Part shown: positions 25,631 to 33,477 of the stretch, one piece after another
Layout of the letters: each line of letters begins with the position of its first letter
Position numbering within the stretch: the first letter of the stretch is position 1
Source of the DNA: Phascolarctobacterium sp.
Lineage (GTDB): Bacteria; Bacillota; Negativicutes; Acidaminococcales; Acidaminococcaceae
Assembly (NCBI RefSeq): GCF_030531065.1
Contig: NZ_JAUNOQ010000002.1
Span: forward strand, 63,953-127,952
Length of the DNA: 64,000 nucleotides
Direction of reading: 5' to 3'
The notes under the pieces: model-generated
The model's database searches: none
What the model was told of the DNA's origin: nothing
The model's input: the letters and a program-made list of their open reading frames with translations, nothing else
Position numbers and translations under genes: made by a program

Positions 25631-26848
25631 TTATGCCTTGCGCACATCCGCCTTAAATTTCAGCACGACAGCTACTGCCAAGCTTACGACAAAACAAGCG
25701 CTGAAGAAGTACAGCGTCACGCTATAGCTATGAGTGCGCTCATAGATTTGCGACAGCAAGAGCGGCCCGACGATTCCCGCCAAGCCCCAGGCCGTAAGAA
25801 TGCGCCCGTGAATAGCGCTGAGCTGTTTCGTTCCGTACAAATCGCTTAAATACGCAGGCATACAGGAAAAGCCGCCGCCATAGCAGGTGATGATAATGAA
25901 AATCAGCAGCTGGAAAAATAAACTGTCCGTCACGCCCGCCAACAGGTAGAAGGCAACGATTTCAATCGCAAAAAACGCGATATACGTATTGCGCCGTCCC
26001 AAATAATCGGAAATCGTGGACCAAACTATGCGCCCGCCGCCGTTGAGCAAGCCGATAACGCCCACCATGGACGCAGCCTCCATGGGCGACATTTTGATAA
26101 CCTCCTGCGCCATAGGCGACGCTACAGCCAGCAAGCCGATGCCGCAGGTAATGTTGGTGAAGAACACCCACCACAAAGCGTAAAACTGCCAGGTGCGCAT
26201 AGCCTCCTGCACGCTGAACTGCCCCTGCTGCTCCGGCAGCTGCACCTTAAAATTACCTTTAGAGGTCAGCTCCGGCATTTTCGGCGGCTCTAAATACAAA
26301 GCGGAGGCCGTCATAACCACAACATAAGCGCAGCCTAAAATTATAAAATTCTCAATCAAGCCGTACTTAGCAATTAAAAGCTGCATTACCGGCCCGGCAA
26401 TCAGGCTGGCAAAGCCAAAGCCCATAATGGCCAGACCGGTCGCCAAGCCGCGGTTCTGCGGAAACCATTTAACCAAGGTGGAAACCGGCGTAATATAACC
26501 CACGCCCAAACCGATGCCGCCGATTACGCCGTAGCTTAAATACAGCAGCGGCAGGCTGTGCCGGCTTAAAGCGTAAGCCGTTCCCAGCATACCGACGCCA
26601 AAAAAAGCGGCGGCTGTCAGCCCGCTTCTGCGCGGGCCGTAGCGTTCCACATAAGTTCCCAAAAAGCCTGCGGACAAACCCAGAAATAAAATCGCCAGCG
26701 AAAAAGTCCAGGTGACCTGCTGTAAGATGAAGCCCATTGCCTGCATAATGGGCCGCGTCAATACGCTCCAGGCGTAAACTGACCCGATGGAAATGTGAAT
26801 CCCGATAGCCGCCAGAACGATAAGCCATTTGTTTTTTGTTTGCTGCAT
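25631..26848 (-). CDS. OFA-family major facilitator transporter
   Basis: This 405-residue protein has 12 predicted membrane helices and the OFA (oxalate/formate antiporter) pattern: an N-terminal HISIGSVYAWSVLTRPIMQ, GLGVGYITPVSTLVKWFP, RGLATGLAIMGFG and GGGRIVWSTISDYLGRR. The family moves small organic anions, including oxalate, formate, lactate and pyruvate. It is a single-gene unit with its own promoter, ZTP riboswitch and terminator. Control by ZTP, which reports low 10-formyl-tetrahydrofolate, makes formate the leading substrate candidate (inference). Start ATG; the immediate upstream has only a weak ribosome site. Confidence 0.87.
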   Translation of the reverse strand: MQQTKNKWLIVLAAIGIHISIGSVYAWSVLTRPIMQAMGFILQQVTWTFSLAILFLGLSAGFLGTYVERYGPRRSGLTAAAFFGVGMLGTAYALSRHSLPLLYLSYGVIGGIGLGVGYITPVSTLVKWFPQNRGLATGLAIMGFGFASLIAGPVMQLLIAKYGLIENFIILGCAYVVVMTASALYLEPPKMPELTSKGNFKVQLPEQQGQFSVQEAMRTWQFYALWWVFFTNITCGIGLLAVASPMAQEVIKMSPMEAASMVGVIGLLNGGGRIVWSTISDYLGRRNTYIAFFAIEIVAFYLLAGVTDSLFFQLLIFIIITCYGGGFSCMPAYLSDLYGTKQLSAIHGRILTAWGLAGIVGPLLLSQIYERTHSYSVTLYFFSACFVVSLAVAVVLKFKADVRKA

Positions 26849-26903
26849 TGTGATTACCTCTTTTCTTCATCATAAATAATGAATATTCAGCAGCCTTGCC
26901 CAT

Positions 26904-27000
26904 AAAAAATCTGGGCAGCAACTGCTTGCCCAGACGGTCGGCCATATCACAACGCAGTCCACGTGGTAAACTCCACTTATCCGTCAGGAGCCGCATTGCT
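26904..27000 (-). promoter_or_regulatory. ZTP (pfl-type) riboswitch before the OFA transporter
   Basis: The minus-strand leader shows the ZTP aptamer marks: P1 made by CAATGCGG (26991-26998) and CTGCGTTG (26950-26957), the CTGACGG element, a GTGG/CCAC hairpin followed by GTGGACTGCG, and the 3' conserved block GCCGACCGTCTGGGCA. The last part doubles as a terminator arm: TCTGGGCA pairs with TGCCCAGA (26910-26934) and TTTTTT follows (26904-26909). Ligand binding would hold the conserved block in the aptamer and allow read-through. Confidence 0.85.
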
Positions 27001-27017
27001 TTTTAAGTTATGTCTTA

Positions 27018-27045
27018 ATTATAGCCCATTCCATGAAATTGTCAA
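27018..27045 (-). promoter_or_regulatory. Promoter of the ZTP riboswitch transcript
   Basis: On the minus strand TTGACA (27040-27045), 16 nt, TATAAT (27018-27023). Confidence 0.75.
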
Positions 27046-27100
27046 GATAGTGTAGCGTAATTTTTCTTACCCACTATATATAGTAAAGCTTGTTACATAA

Positions 27101-27286
27101 TCACTTTTCACAGCATTTATGCTTGGTATCAATCTTAGGCGTTTTTATTTCGGTGCAATGACAGCAGCCGCTCTTACCGCAGTCGTCACAGCCTATGCAG
27201 CCGCCGTTTTTATGAGCGCGCAACACATGCTTGGCCGCCAAATAAACAGCGCCGATAACAATTAAACCTACAATCCAGGTTGCCAT
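27101..27286 (-). CDS. FeoB-associated Cys-rich membrane protein
   Basis: This 61-residue protein has one N-terminal membrane helix (about residues 3-18) and a Cys-rich tail with CIGCDDCGKSGCCHC and a C-terminal CC. This matches the small FeoB-associated Cys-rich proteins encoded after feoB. It may bind Fe(II) at the cytoplasmic face, but the role is not proven. ATG 27286 has GAGGTG 5 nt upstream; a longer upstream frame lacks a ribosome site. It is the last gene of the feo operon. Confidence 0.85.
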   Translation of the reverse strand: MATWIVGLIVIGAVYLAAKHVLRAHKNGGCIGCDDCGKSGCCHCTEIKTPKIDTKHKCCEK

Positions 27287-27325
27287 AACGCACCTCGCTT
27301 TCCACAAGCTCCTAACGGAGGGTTG

Positions 27326-27354
27326 GGCTGCCAATGCTTAGCACTGGCAGCCCT
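27326..27354. other. Hairpin between feoB and the Cys-rich gene
   Basis: GGGCTGCCA pairs with TGGCAGCCC. A run of seven T follows only on the plus strand (27359-27365), where no gene lies upstream, so its job on the feo transcript is unclear. A second stem (ATCAAGCGC/GCGCTTGAG) lies near 27375-27400. Confidence 0.45.
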
Positions 27355-27402
27355 GATAATTTTTTTATCGCAGATCAAGCGCCAGCTGCGCTTGAGTCTT
27401 TT

Positions 27403-29556
27403 TTATTTTGCGTCAACGCTCAGTACGTTAGCGCCCTCAGAGGTCTTTTTAGCCGGACGTACCAAGAGGTAGATGAACGCTCCCAGGAACACGGCGGCAA
27501 CGGCCGTACCTGCGCTGAAGCCTTCGCCGCCTACAAAGACGCGGCCAAACTGATAGATGATAAGGCAAACAACATAAGCGTACACGTTTTGGAAAATAAT
27601 GGTTGCCCAGGTCCATTTCTTACTGTTCATTTCCTGGCTCATGGTAGAAATAGCAGCCAGGCACGGGGAATCCAGCAGGTTGAATACCAGGAAGGAGAAG
27701 GCGGCCACAGCGCTGGGGAACATAGCCATAACGGCAGTCCACAGGTCGGGCTCTTCTTCGGTCGCTTCAGCCAGGCCAGCCAGAATAGCCATGGTGCTGA
27801 CGATTGCTTCCTTAGCCACAAAGCCGGAGAAAGCGGCGGCCACAGCCTGCCAGCTATCGAAGCCCAGAGGGGAGAAGATGGGAGCCAGCGCATTACCGAT
27901 AACGGCGATGAAGCTTTGCTCGGTTTCTTCTACCATAGCTAGGCTGCCGTCAACCAAGCCGTAGCTTGCCAGGAACCACATAGCTACGCAGCACAGGAAG
28001 ATGATGGTACCGGCTTTTTTCAGGAAGCCGGCAACGCGCTCCCAGGTGTGCAGCAATACGTTTTTCGCAGCGGGCAGATGATACGGCGGCATTTCCATTA
28101 CGAAGGGAGCAGGATCGCCTGCGAACAGCTCGCTCTTTTTCAAAATGATGCAGGAGGTAACAACGGCGAAGAAGCCGACAAAGTACATAATAGGAGCCAT
28201 GTACCACTCGCCGCCCATAATCGCGCCGCTCAGCAAAGCGATAACCGGCAGCTTAGCGCCGCAGGGGATAAAGGTGGTGGTCATGATGGTCAAACGGCGA
28301 TCCTTTTCATTTTCAATAGTACGGCTGGCCATGATGCCGGGAACGCCGCAGCCGGAGGAGATCAGCAGAGGAATGAAGCTCTTGCCGCTCATGCCGAACT
28401 GACGGAAGAAACGGTCCATAATAAAAGCCACGCGAGCCATATAACCGCAGTCCTCAAGGAAGCTCAGCAGCAGGAAAACGATAGCCATTTGCGGTGCGAA
28501 GCCGATAGGCGCGCCGATACCGCCGATAATGCCGTCAACAACCAAAGAAACCATCCAGTCCTCAGTACCGGCAGCTTCCAGATTTTCCTGAACCCAGGGC
28601 ATAATCCACTCGCCGAACAGGGTATCGTTGGTAAAGTCGGTAACAATCGTACCCAGGGAATCCACGGCGATATAATAAACAAGGAACATAACGACTGCAA
28701 AGATAGGCAACGCCAGGAAGCGGTTGGTAACGATGCGGTCGATTTTATCAGAGGTAGTCAGGCCGGTCTGCCCCTTTACTACAGCCTGCTGCATCAGCTG
28801 GCCGATGAAATTGTAACGCTCGTTGGTAATGATGCTTTCGCTGTCGTCGTCCATTTGCTCCTCGCAAGCGGCTACGATTTCTTCCAGCTTAGCCTTTTCG
28901 CCTTCGCTGAAATTCAAAGCGCTCATAATCTTAGCGTCGCGTTCAAAAATTTTAATAGCCAGCCAACGCTCGCTGGCGCCGGAAATCTTCTTGCCTGCTT
29001 CGCGGGTGATGGCTTTCAAGGCTTCCTCTACCTCAGCGCTGAAACGCATATAACGGGGCGCAGCTCCGCCTGCGGCGCTGATGGCCGCTTCTGCTGCGGC
29101 GCTGGTGCCTTCGCCCCGCAAAGCGGAGGTTTCAACAATATGACAGCCCAGTTCGCCGGACAGCTTTTTAATATCCAGCTTGTCGCCGTTTTTGCGAACG
29201 ATATCCATCATGTTCATAGCGATGGCTACGGGAATACCCATTTCCATAACCTGCGTAGTCAAATAGAGATTACGCTCAATATTGGAACCGTCTACCAGAT
29301 TCAAAATAGCGTCTACCTTGTCCTCCAGCAGATAATTACGGGAAATTACTTCCTCCAAGGTGTAAGGAGACAGGGAATAAATACCGGGCAGGTCGGTAAC
29401 AATTACGTCATCATGCCCTTTCAGACGACCTTCCTTTTTCTCTACAGTTACGCCGGGCCAGTTGCCTACATATTGCTTGGAACCGGTCAAATCATTAAAC
29501 ATAGTGGTTTTGCCGCAGTTAGGGTTGCCAACTAAAGCAATTTTTATCTCTTTCAT
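27403..29556 (-). CDS. feoB: Ferrous iron transporter FeoB
   Basis: This 717-residue protein has an N-terminal G domain: G1 GNPNCGKTT (10-18), DLPGIYSL as G3 and NMMD as G4, followed by the helical GDI-like region, then two Gate regions with Cys-containing blocks (SGCGVPGIMASRTIENEKDR and FIPCGAKLPV) and about eight membrane helices. It imports Fe2+ across the inner membrane. The ATG at 29556 has GGGGAGG 6 nt upstream; a GTG directly before it is less likely. Two feoA genes precede it. Confidence 0.97.
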   Translation of the reverse strand: MKEIKIALVGNPNCGKTTMFNDLTGSKQYVGNWPGVTVEKKEGRLKGHDDVIVTDLPGIYSLSPYTLEEVISRNYLLEDKVDAILNLVDGSNIERNLYLTTQVMEMGIPVAIAMNMMDIVRKNGDKLDIKKLSGELGCHIVETSALRGEGTSAAAEAAISAAGGAAPRYMRFSAEVEEALKAITREAGKKISGASERWLAIKIFERDAKIMSALNFSEGEKAKLEEIVAACEEQMDDDSESIITNERYNFIGQLMQQAVVKGQTGLTTSDKIDRIVTNRFLALPIFAVVMFLVYYIAVDSLGTIVTDFTNDTLFGEWIMPWVQENLEAAGTEDWMVSLVVDGIIGGIGAPIGFAPQMAIVFLLLSFLEDCGYMARVAFIMDRFFRQFGMSGKSFIPLLISSGCGVPGIMASRTIENEKDRRLTIMTTTFIPCGAKLPVIALLSGAIMGGEWYMAPIMYFVGFFAVVTSCIILKKSELFAGDPAPFVMEMPPYHLPAAKNVLLHTWERVAGFLKKAGTIIFLCCVAMWFLASYGLVDGSLAMVEETEQSFIAVIGNALAPIFSPLGFDSWQAVAAAFSGFVAKEAIVSTMAILAGLAEATEEEPDLWTAVMAMFPSAVAAFSFLVFNLLDSPCLAAISTMSQEMNSKKWTWATIIFQNVYAYVVCLIIYQFGRVFVGGEGFSAGTAVAAVFLGAFIYLLVRPAKKTSEGANVLSVDAK

Positions 29557-29569
29557 CACTAGCCTCCCC

Positions 29570-29791
29570 TTATTCTACAACGATGTTTTCAGCCTCGCCC
29601 TTGCGCAGGCTCAGCTCGTAGCCGCGAACGGTTACTTCGATAGGATCGCCCAAGGGAGCCACCTTGCGAACGAAAATCTCAATGCCCTTGGTTACGCCCA
29701 TGTCCATAATACGGCGTTTCAATGCGCCTTCGCCAGTCAATCTTTTTACTACTGCTTTTTGGCCTACGGCCACGTCCTTTAAAGTAGTCAT
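29570..29791 (-). CDS. feoA: FeoA-domain protein (proximal to feoB)
   Basis: This 73-residue SH3-like FeoA protein reads TTLKDVAVGQKAVVKRLTGE, then RRIMDMGVTKG and DPIEVTVRGYELSLRKGEA, the full FeoA pattern. FeoA helps FeoB work in Fe2+ uptake. The second ATG of the ATGATG pair (29791) gives 5-nt spacing from GGAGG. The stop lies 13 nt before feoB. Confidence 0.92.
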   Translation of the reverse strand: MTTLKDVAVGQKAVVKRLTGEGALKRRIMDMGVTKGIEIFVRKVAPLGDPIEVTVRGYELSLRKGEAENIVVE

Positions 29792-29804
29792 CATGCCCTC
29801 CAAT

Positions 29805-30017
29805 TCAAATAAAAATTTTAGCGGCCATTACCTTGCTCAAGGCAACGCGTGCATCCTTAACGCTGACGATTAAATTACCGTCAAATTCGCTTACCACAGT
29901 AATTGCTGCGCCTATAACAAATCCCATGCTTTCCAAAAAACGTTTGGTTTCCGCTTTGCCATGCACTGCTGCAATGGTATTTATTTCTCCGCGTCTTGCC
30001 ATCAGTAAAGGCATCAT
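29805..30017 (-). CDS. feoA: FeoA-domain protein (promoter-proximal, divergent copy)
   Basis: This 70-residue FeoA-like protein (MMPLLMARRGEINTIAAVHG at the start, RFLESMGFVIG, DGNLIVSVKDARVALSKVMA at the end) is clearly diverged from the other FeoA. It is the first gene of the operon. ATG 30017 has GGAGG 5-6 nt upstream; a TTG six codons earlier is rejected. Paired FeoA genes before feoB occur in other Firmicutes; the reason for two is not known. Confidence 0.88.
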   Translation of the reverse strand: MMPLLMARRGEINTIAAVHGKAETKRFLESMGFVIGAAITVVSEFDGNLIVSVKDARVALSKVMAAKIFI

Positions 30018-30069
30018 ATTTTCCTCCGTTTTCAATGTCAGTCTAAGCTAACTGTAGTCAAAAAATTAT

Positions 30070-30127
30070 GTAGTTAGGTCTTCCTAACTACTAAAATAAG
30101 TTTACACTTGCTGGAAATATTTGTCAA
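30070..30127 (-). promoter_or_regulatory. feo promoter with palindromic metalloregulator-like operator
   Basis: On the minus strand TTGACA (30122-30127), 17 nt, TAAACT (30099-30104) forms a strong promoter. At the expected start lies a 9-4-9 inverted repeat, GTAGTTAGG then CCTAACTAC (30070-30091). The TTAGG/CCTAA half-sites resemble DtxR/IdeR-type iron-regulator sites more than Fur boxes. The regulator gene is not in this window. Confidence 0.7.
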
Positions 30128-30210
30128 GCGGAATTTTGCTAAAGCAAGTACTAATTATCATATTATGTTAGCTTATGCTGATATTTTAGCTGTTAAAATA
30201 AATAAGCAAA

Positions 30211-30233
30211 GGGCCGACGCCAAGCGCCGGCCC
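30211..30233 (-). terminator. Terminator after the P-type ATPase gene
   Basis: GGGCCGACGC pairs with GCGCCGGCCC; on the minus strand the stem is followed by TTTGCTTATTTATTTT, about 25 nt past the stop. Confidence 0.65.
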
Positions 30234-30256
30234 AAAATTATTTCATCAGTTCCAAT

Positions 30257-33200
30257 TTATATTTTCTTATACAGAATGCGGATGGAATTCAATACGCACA
30301 GCAGGGATACGCCCGTATCGGCGAACACTGCCGCCCACATGGACGCATAGCCCATCAGACCGGCAACCATAATGATAACCTTTACCGCCAGCGCGAAGAT
30401 AACATTCTGCCAGGCGATAGCGCCCGTAGCGCGGGCAATGGCGATAGCCTGAGGAATAGCTTTGACCTCGGAGTTCATGAATACTACGTCCGCAGCCTCG
30501 ATAGCGGCGTCCGCGCCGCTGCCCATGGCAGCGCCTGCGTCCGCACCGGCCAATACCGGAGCGTCGTTAATGCCGTCGCCGACGAACATTACCGGGCCGT
30601 ACTTATTGCGCAGCATATTCAGCTCGCTCAATTTATCCTGCGGCAGCAGCTGAGCGCGTACTTCGTCGATGCCTGCGGCGGCGGCCACAGCCTCCGCTTC
30701 CTTCTGCGCGTCGCCTGTCAGCATAGCGGTAACCAGACCCTGCTTCTTGAGCGAAGCGATGGCGTCCTTAGCGTCCTCTTTCAAAGTATCGTTAATCAAA
30801 AGCTGGCCAAGATAAATTTTATCGTCGGCTACCAAAACTTCGCTGCCGCTAATCGTGGGAGTGTAACCGCCGTAATCGACGCCAAAGCGTTCCAGCAGCT
30901 TAGCGTTGCCGCACAGCAGGCGGCGCGCGCCAAAGTAAGCTACCAGGCCTTCGCCTGCGATTTCTTCAAATTTATTGGGACGCACCAGCGGCAGTTCCTT
31001 GCCCTTAGCGGCTTCCACAATACTTACCGCGATGGGGTGCGTAGACACCAGCTCGGCGCTGGCCGTCAGTTTAAGCAATTCGTCTTTATCGATGCCCTCG
31101 GCAGCGTTAACCTGCTGCAGAACGAAGTTGCCTTTGGTAACAGTGCCGGTTTTATCCATAACTACGGCGGCAATATTTTTCAAAGCCTCCATAGCTACGC
31201 CGCCCTTGAACAGAATGCCGTATTTGGAACCCGTGCCGATACCGCTGAAGAAGGCCAGAGGCACGCTCAGCACCAAAGCGCAGGGACAGCTGATTACCAG
31301 GAAGGTCAAGGCGGTGTAAATCCATTTTTCCCATTCGCCGGTAATCAAGGAAGGAACAACGGCAGTCACTACTGCGGCGGCTACTACAAAGGGAGTATAA
31401 ATCCGCGCGAAGCGGGTAATGAAGCGGTCGATGGTCGGCTTGGAAGCGGCGGCGTTTTCTACGCTGTCCAGAATGCGAGTTACCATGGATTCAGACAGAA
31501 CCTTTTCCACGCGGATTTTCAGCATACCGCTGGTATTCACGCAGCCGGAAACGATTTCATCGCCATAAGTGCGCTTTACAGGTACGGGTTCGCCGGTTAC
31601 CGGGGAAGTATCAACCAGGCTTTCGCCCTCGATAACTACGCCGTCCAAAGGAATACGGTCGCCTACGCGCACCAGCAGGATATCGCCTACATGAGCGTCC
31701 TCAGCCGGAATAACCTTTACTTCTTCGCCTACCAGCAGGTTGACAACCTCCGGACGCATATCCACGGCGTCCATAATCTGGCCGCGGCTTTTTTCTACGG
31801 CGCGCTGCTCGAAGTATTCGCCCACGCGGTAGAAGAACATTACTCCTACAGCTTCTTCCCATGCCTGAATGGCGAACGCGCCCAAAGTAGCGACAGTCAT
31901 CAAAAAGTTTTCATCAAAGACATTGCCCTTAGCTATATTTTTCAGCGCCGTCAGCACAATGCGTCCGCCCAGCAAAATATAAGCGAAAATCAGGCAGTAC
32001 ATATGATAGGCTTCGGGAATCAGCCCCAGCCATTCGGTAACGATGAAAACCGCGCCGCCCAAAACGATTTCAATTAAGGTTTGCTTTTCGCTGAGCGTCG
32101 AGAAGATGCCGCCTGCTTTTTTGCGCTCTTCCAGCTCCGGCGCCAAATTAGGCTTGGAAGCGGCTTCTACCAGCACTACGCCTTCCTCTACTTTATCGGT
32201 AACGGCCTGCATTTTTTCCAGCAAACCGTCGTAATTCTGAGCCTTAACGCGCAGCTTTTTCGTCGTAAAGGTCAAGGTTGCACTTTCAATCTCCGGCATA
32301 GCGGCCAAAGCGCGCTCGATTTTAGCGCCGCAGTTAGCGCAGTCCAGGTTCTGCACCAAATAAACGTGCCCGCTGTCCTTGCTCAAGGTAGGCCGTTTAT
32401 CGCGGGGCACTACCTCTACGTCAGATTCAATGGAAGTACAAATTTCCTGAATAATCGGCAGTAAGGCGTCGTGGTCGGCGGCGCTCAAGCGCAGCTGCTT
32501 AGTCGCAAAGCTGATGTTAGCATAGGTTACTCCCGGCAGCTCCTTGATTTTGTATTCCATCTTGGCGGCGCAGTTAGCACAGCCCAAATTCTTCAATATA
32601 TATACGCGCTTTACCTTATCGGCGTCCGGCATACGGCAGGTGCAATTAGCCAAGCTCTCGCCGCACACATCGCAATATTCCTCGTGCGGATGGCAAATTT
32701 CGCACTGGCAATCATCGGGATGCCCCGGAACATGGTGACTATGATTATGAGCGTGCTCGTGGCCGTGGTCATGCCCGCAGCCGCACTCGTCGCCGTGTTC
32801 GTGATGATGTTCTTCGTGCGCATGAGCGTGACCTTCATGCTCATGGCCATGGTCATGCCCGCAGCCGCATTCGTCGCCGTGGTCATGATGATCCTCTTCT
32901 TTGTGCCCATGCCCGTGGTCGTGTCCGCAGCCGCATTCGTCTCCGTGCTCGTGATGATGCTCTTCATGCTCGTGACCATGGTCGTGCCCGCAGCAGCAAT
33001 CCGCCCCATGCTCATGATGATCTTCTTCATGGTCGTGGTCATGCGCGTGATCGTGGGAATGAACGTCCCCATCGCCATGAGTATGGGCAGGAACATGACC
33101 CATCGTTTCATGGCTGTGGTCCTTACCGCAGCGCCCGCAGGTGCAGCCGTCCGGGTGGTTGCTATAATCCTCAGCGCCGCTAATGCGTCCATCGACATGA

Positions 33201-33265
33201 CGGAAGGAGCGTACATCGCCGGAGCCAATGCGCACGTCTTCTAAGTCGCGTACTTCTTTCTTCAT
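30257..33265 (-). CDS. Zn/Cd/Pb-type P1B ATPase with His/Cys-rich repeat region and two HMA domains
   Basis: This 1002-residue heavy-metal exporter has an unusual N-terminal region (about residues 37-210) with four copies of a CGHDHGH repeat and extra Cys pairs, then two HMA domains with CANC motifs at 229-232 and 309-312, then the P1B core: TGEP actuator loop, membrane CPC (ISCPCALVLS), DKTGT phosphorylation site, the STHP nucleotide-binding His-Pro and GDGINDAP. CPC and the Lys- and Asp-containing last helices fit the Zn/Cd/Pb class (P1B-2) rather than copper. Most family members have 700-800 residues. It is a single gene with SmtB-like operators upstream. Confidence 0.93.
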   Translation of the reverse strand: MKKEVRDLEDVRIGSGDVRSFRHVDGRISGAEDYSNHPDGCTCGRCGKDHSHETMGHVPAHTHGDGDVHSHDHAHDHDHEEDHHEHGADCCCGHDHGHEHEEHHHEHGDECGCGHDHGHGHKEEDHHDHGDECGCGHDHGHEHEGHAHAHEEHHHEHGDECGCGHDHGHEHAHNHSHHVPGHPDDCQCEICHPHEEYCDVCGESLANCTCRMPDADKVKRVYILKNLGCANCAAKMEYKIKELPGVTYANISFATKQLRLSAADHDALLPIIQEICTSIESDVEVVPRDKRPTLSKDSGHVYLVQNLDCANCGAKIERALAAMPEIESATLTFTTKKLRVKAQNYDGLLEKMQAVTDKVEEGVVLVEAASKPNLAPELEERKKAGGIFSTLSEKQTLIEIVLGGAVFIVTEWLGLIPEAYHMYCLIFAYILLGGRIVLTALKNIAKGNVFDENFLMTVATLGAFAIQAWEEAVGVMFFYRVGEYFEQRAVEKSRGQIMDAVDMRPEVVNLLVGEEVKVIPAEDAHVGDILLVRVGDRIPLDGVVIEGESLVDTSPVTGEPVPVKRTYGDEIVSGCVNTSGMLKIRVEKVLSESMVTRILDSVENAAASKPTIDRFITRFARIYTPFVVAAAVVTAVVPSLITGEWEKWIYTALTFLVISCPCALVLSVPLAFFSGIGTGSKYGILFKGGVAMEALKNIAAVVMDKTGTVTKGNFVLQQVNAAEGIDKDELLKLTASAELVSTHPIAVSIVEAAKGKELPLVRPNKFEEIAGEGLVAYFGARRLLCGNAKLLERFGVDYGGYTPTISGSEVLVADDKIYLGQLLINDTLKEDAKDAIASLKKQGLVTAMLTGDAQKEAEAVAAAAGIDEVRAQLLPQDKLSELNMLRNKYGPVMFVGDGINDAPVLAGADAGAAMGSGADAAIEAADVVFMNSEVKAIPQAIAIARATGAIAWQNVIFALAVKVIIMVAGLMGYASMWAAVFADTGVSLLCVLNSIRILYKKI
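32730..33020 (-). repeat. In-frame tandem repeats encoding CGHDHGH units
   Basis: Four imperfect tandem copies (spacing 21-33 residues) encode HG-x-x-C-x-CGHDHGH within the P-type ATPase N-terminus, about residues 84-178. The DNA is correspondingly repetitive, so copy number may vary between strains and assembly may be fragile here. Confidence 0.85.
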
Positions 33266-33296
33266 TATATATACCGCCTTTCTTTTTGGTTTTATG

Positions 33297-33404
33297 TGAG
33301 TACTTATTCATATGTTTTGCCAAAAATAAACTGAAAGCCTAGATTTTTTGTATCCGAACTTTCATCGTTTATAGATATATTATAACACATGAATGAGTAT
33401 TCAT
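33297..33404 (-). promoter_or_regulatory. Promoter and two ArsR/SmtB-like operators of the P-type ATPase gene
   Basis: The minus strand has an extended -10, TGTTATAAT (TATAAT at 33379-33384). The inverted repeat ATGAAT-4 nt-ATTCAT (33389-33404) covers the -35 region, and a second copy, TGAGTA-2 nt-TATTCA, lies at 33297-33310 in the leader. Both resemble the TGAA/TTCA sites of the SmtB/ArsR/CadC family of zinc and cadmium repressors. No repressor gene is seen nearby. Confidence 0.7.
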
Positions 33405-33430
33405 CTATACCTTTTTGAAAATTTTTTTAG

Positions 33431-33456
33431 TTGGGTACGGCTTGAGCCGTACCCAA
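33431..33456 (-). other. Perfect hairpin after the ABC-transporter operon
   Basis: TTGGGTACGGCT pairs with AGCCGTACCCAA with almost no loop. It is 22 nt past the last gene of the operon. On the minus strand CTAAAAAAATTTT follows, not a pure U-run, so termination strength is uncertain. Confidence 0.5.
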
Positions 33457-33477
33457 TATGGAGATGAAAAGGAAATA

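Noticed and set aside
28048-29535. Long open frame antisense to feoB
   Set aside because: Shadow of feoB; no domain or start signal.
32471-33244. Hydrophobic frame opposite the His-rich repeats
   Set aside because: His codons read in reverse give Met/Val-rich hydrophobic text; this is an artefact of the repeats.
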